This document shows, piece by piece, positions 61,580 through 64,000 of a DNA stretch of 64,000 nucleotides. How positions within the stretch are numbered: position 1 is the stretch's first letter; every line of letters starts with the position of its first letter. The translations under genes and the position numbers were made by a program. The notes under the pieces were generated by a model. That model searched no databases. It was not told the origin of the DNA and saw nothing but the letters and a program-made list of their open reading frames with translations. Source of the DNA: Hymenobacter crusticola (lineage in GTDB: Bacteria > Bacteroidota > Bacteroidia > Cytophagales > Hymenobacteraceae); NCBI RefSeq assembly GCF_002154225.1, contig NZ_MTSE01000016.1:1-64000 (forward strand), read 5' to 3'.

Positions 61580-62845
61580 ATGGCAGGACAAAAGATCACC
61601 ATCAAAGACGGCAAGCTGAACGTTCCCGACCAACCCATCATTCCCTTCATCGAGGGTGACGGCACGGGGCCAGATATTTGGGCAGCTTCCGTACGCGTAC
61701 TCGATGCCGCAGTAGAGAAAGCCTACGGTGACACGCGTAAGCTGGTGTGGAAAGAGGTGTTGGCTGGCGAGAAAGCATTTAAGCAAGTCAACAACTGGCT
61801 GCCAAACGATACGCTGGAGGCATTTCGCGAGTATTTGGTGGGGATTAAAGGTCCGCTGACGACTCCCGTGGGTGGTGGTATTCGTTCGCTGAACGTGGCC
61901 TTGCGCCAGGAGCTAGACCTGTATGCGTGCGTGCGCCCGGTGCGCTGGTTTGAAGGCGTGCCGTCGCCGGTGAAGCGCCCCGAGCTCACGGACATGGTAA
62001 TCTTCCGCGAAAACACCGAAGACATCTACGCGGGTATTGAGTACATGAACGGCACTCCGCAGGCGCAGAAAATGCTCGAATTCCTGCAAGACGAGATGAG
62101 CGTAAAGAAAATCCGCTTTCCCGAAACCTCGTCGTTTGGCATCAAGCCGGTGTCGAAAGAGGGCACGGAGCGGCTGGTGCGCGCGGCCATTGAGTACGCC
62201 ATCGAGCACAAGAAGCCTTCGGTGACCATCGTGCACAAGGGCAACATCATGAAGTTCACGGAAGGTGCCTTCAAAACCTGGGGCTACGAGCTAGCCGAGC
62301 GCGAGTTTGGCGACAAAGTGTACACCTGGGCGCAGTATGACAAAGTGCTAGCCAAGCAAGGCCAGGAAGTAGCTGATGCCCAGCAGAAAGCAGCCCTCGA
62401 CGGCGGCAAGATCCTCATTAAGGACAGCATCGCCGATGCCTTCCTCCAGCAGATCCTGCTCCGCCCCGCCGACTACTCGGTAATTGCCACCCTGAACCTA
62501 AACGGCGACTACATCTCCGATGCCCTGGCCGCCATCGTGGGCGGCATCGGTATTGCGCCGGGTGCCAACATCAACTACGCCACCGGCCACGCCATCTTCG
62601 AAGCAACCCACGGCACCGCGCCCAAGTACGCCAACCAAGACAAAGTAAACCCCGGCTCGGTGATTCTGTCGGGCGCCATGATGCTGGAATACCTAGGCTG
62701 GCAGGAAGCCGCCGACCTCATCTACAAAGGCCTCGAAGCCGCTATTGCCGCCAAGCGCGTCACCTACGATTTCGAGCGCTTGATGGAAGGCGCCACCCTG
62801 CTGAAGACCTCGGAGTTCGGGGATGAAATTATCAAGGATATGTAA
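61580..62845 (+). CDS. icd: NADP-dependent isocitrate dehydrogenase
   Basis: 421 residues. Matches the bacterial homodimeric Icd: IEGDGTGPDIW, GGIRSLNVALRQELDLYACVRP with the regulatory Ser of the SxNVxLRQ loop, FRENTEDIYAGIEY, KGNIMKFTEGAF, and HGTAPKYANQDKVNPGS, where the Lys-Tyr pair indicates NADP use. It oxidises isocitrate to 2-oxoglutarate in the TCA cycle. No aceK kinase or other cycle gene is in the window. Complete, ATG start in a poor Shine-Dalgarno context, its terminator follows. Confidence 0.96.
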   Translation: MAGQKITIKDGKLNVPDQPIIPFIEGDGTGPDIWAASVRVLDAAVEKAYGDTRKLVWKEVLAGEKAFKQVNNWLPNDTLEAFREYLVGIKGPLTTPVGGGIRSLNVALRQELDLYACVRPVRWFEGVPSPVKRPELTDMVIFRENTEDIYAGIEYMNGTPQAQKMLEFLQDEMSVKKIRFPETSSFGIKPVSKEGTERLVRAAIEYAIEHKKPSVTIVHKGNIMKFTEGAFKTWGYELAEREFGDKVYTWAQYDKVLAKQGQEVADAQQKAALDGGKILIKDSIADAFLQQILLRPADYSVIATLNLNGDYISDALAAIVGGIGIAPGANINYATGHAIFEATHGTAPKYANQDKVNPGSVILSGAMMLEYLGWQEAADLIYKGLEAAIAAKRVTYDFERLMEGATLLKTSEFGDEIIKDM

Positions 62846-62861
62846 TACATTGGCTTAGGCC

Positions 62862-62917
62862 AATTACAAAAGAACCCCGCGTTGGCTGTGAGGCTGGCGC
62901 GGGGTTCTTTTGTAATT
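62862..62917. terminator. bidirectional intrinsic terminator
   Basis: Perfect 19-base stem AATTACAAAAGAACCCCGC and its complement around an 18-base loop. It separates convergent icd and the lipoprotein gene and shows T-rich ends on both strands. Confidence 0.9.
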
Positions 62918-62923
62918 AAAAAC

Positions 62924-63607
62924 TTATGGCAAACGGTCCCATACCTCACCTGTTGTACTAACCATCCTTACAACACCATTTTGCTGATCATAATACATAG
63001 TATTGATATAAGTTTTTTCCACAAATAGATTATCCAACTGATCGGGTGAGATTATTATAACTCGGTTATATACTTTACCTCGTATCGTCAAGGTTATAGG
63101 ACTACTTAACTTAAGTTGCGAAGGCGCTACATTCACATTACCAGCTATTTGCTGAAAATTGAATCTTCCATTATAAGTCCTCCATAATCCGCCGAATGCA
63201 AACTCTCCATTTCCCGACGGAGGATTGTAATAATCAGCGCCTTTAGGTAAAGTACGCCGGAATTCAAGCGAATAAAATCCGAGTGAATCTAATCTTGTAA
63301 ATTCTATTTTAACTTCATCAGAATAAAACTTCACTGACGAACCCCAATGAAAACCTAGATTACCATCACGATTTTCATATTTAATTTTCTTCTGAATAGT
63401 ATCTATTAAATAGCTCTGGCGTTTCCCAGTTTCTGTTTCAAATACCCATTTATCACCTTGCTTTGAATTAAGCCATAGCTTGTCATCATCGGTAAATTGA
63501 TAATATGGAGTTGTTGGACCATTCTCCTCTTTTTTACAGCTTAGTAAGCTTGACAGCAAAAAACCACACCACACCAAAACACCTATTTTACGTTTAACCG
63601 CGACCAT
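62924..63607 (-). CDS. hypothetical lipoprotein (227 aa), AT-rich gene
   Basis: 227 residues. Lipobox FLLSSLLSCKKEE with Cys24. The remainder is strand-rich (GDKWVFETETGKRQSYLIDTI, VYNRVIIISPDQLDN, INTMYYDQQNGVVRM), which resembles secreted or surface lipoproteins with lipocalin-like folds, but no domain is recognised. Codon use is clearly more AT-rich than the rest of the window, and the flank 63608-63800 too, so this end could be a recent arrival. Function unknown. Confidence 0.75.
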   Translation of the reverse strand: MVAVKRKIGVLVWCGFLLSSLLSCKKEENGPTTPYYQFTDDDKLWLNSKQGDKWVFETETGKRQSYLIDTIQKKIKYENRDGNLGFHWGSSVKFYSDEVKIEFTRLDSLGFYSLEFRRTLPKGADYYNPPSGNGEFAFGGLWRTYNGRFNFQQIAGNVNVAPSQLKLSSPITLTIRGKVYNRVIIISPDQLDNLFVEKTYINTMYYDQQNGVVRMVSTTGEVWDRLP

Positions 63608-63832
63608 ATTATTATTAAAATAAGATTTATTGATGATTCAAAGCTAGGTCGATCCTAGATCAATAGCACAAATAAATTCCTATATATTAGACTTATAAAA
63701 CGAAGCCATAACAACATAGCGCATTATTAATCAGCACATTACGCCTCATAATATTGACTTTACACCTCCATTAGAGTAAGTCTAGCATCAGAAATAAGTG
63801 ACTTTTTACTAGTCTTACAATTGAAGCCGCCA

Positions 63833-64000
63833 ATGGTCACCCGTAAAATACAAGCTGACTTGGAGGCTATTGAGCGGAACGCAACGCTCTACCAAGAGCT
63901 AAATTTCAATAACCGGGTAGAAGTGCTAGACACTTTAGAATTTCACGTCTTTGACCGGATTACAGGACTACTTCAAGCGTCAAATTTCCCAACAGAGCTG
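63833..64000 (+). CDS. hypothetical gene, 3' part beyond the window
   Basis: An ATG at 63833 opens a frame that stays open for 56 codons to the window edge: MVTRKIQADLEAIERNATLY, a helix-rich start with NNRVEVLDTLEF. The upstream stretch 63608-63832 is AT-rich and would hold promoters for this and the lipoprotein gene. No family can be named from the part seen. Confidence 0.5.
   Translation, partial: MVTRKIQADLEAIERNATLYQELNFNNRVEVLDTLEFHVFDRITGLLQASNFPTEL

Overview
The window comes from a fairly GC-rich member of the Bacteroidota, most probably Hymenobacter or a close relative in the Cytophagales. The signs are a SusC/SusD pair, two proteins with type IX secretion (T9SS) C-terminal sorting domains, TAnnTTTG-type promoter elements, a tmRNA whose tag reads GEYSYAMAA, many lipoproteins and the absence of strong Shine-Dalgarno sites. 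The genus is inferred from general style; no marker gene in the window proves it.

Left part (1-22 kb, mostly minus strand) is for plant polysaccharide use. Four genes (1-3253) match the steps of a non-phosphorylative 6-deoxy-L-sugar pathway (L-fucose or L-rhamnose): sugar dehydrogenase, lactonase, diketo-acid hydrolase and 2-keto-3-deoxy-acid dehydrogenase; the dehydratase would lie outside the window. Next comes a pectin locus: a pectinesterase/PL10 pectate lyase fusion, a double alpha/beta-hydrolase esterase, a GH28 polygalacturonase and SusD/SusC. A secreted DNA/RNA endonuclease, a large beta-helix protein and a seven-repeat FG-GAP/VCBS T9SS protein follow. A second GH28 enzyme sits alone at 54.1 kb.

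Middle part (22-50 kb) mixes sensing and secreted enzymes. A light-signalling cluster (23.1-27.0 kb) holds a single-domain response regulator, two BLUF photoreceptors and a PAS histidine kinase. Two multi-PAS proteins without kinase domains (35.4 and 43.2 kb) each sit beside a small co-oriented gene, one of which is a CZB-like domain without its metal ligands. Exported hydrolases include M28, M1 and penicillin-acylase family enzymes; an outer-membrane beta-barrel receptor, an asparaginase-cutC pair and another PAS kinase are also present.

Right part (50-64 kb, mostly plus strand) has a GT32-like glycosyltransferase, small unknown genes, a palindrome carrying three evenly spaced DnaA-box-like 9-mers, ssrA (tmRNA) divergent from dnaX, an M16 peptidase and icd. 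dnaX contains a run of ten A at the end of domain III; both alternative frames stop within three codons, which strongly suggests slippage producing a short gamma-like subunit.

Between genes there are several families of long imperfect or perfect inverted repeats (REP-like), and the whole window is unusually rich in octamers of the form A(G/C)CTAG(G/C)T. No tRNA, rRNA, CRISPR array, insertion sequence or prophage was seen. Coordinates of CDS include the stop codon. Starts were moved to internal ATG codons where a signal peptide or family alignment favoured this.
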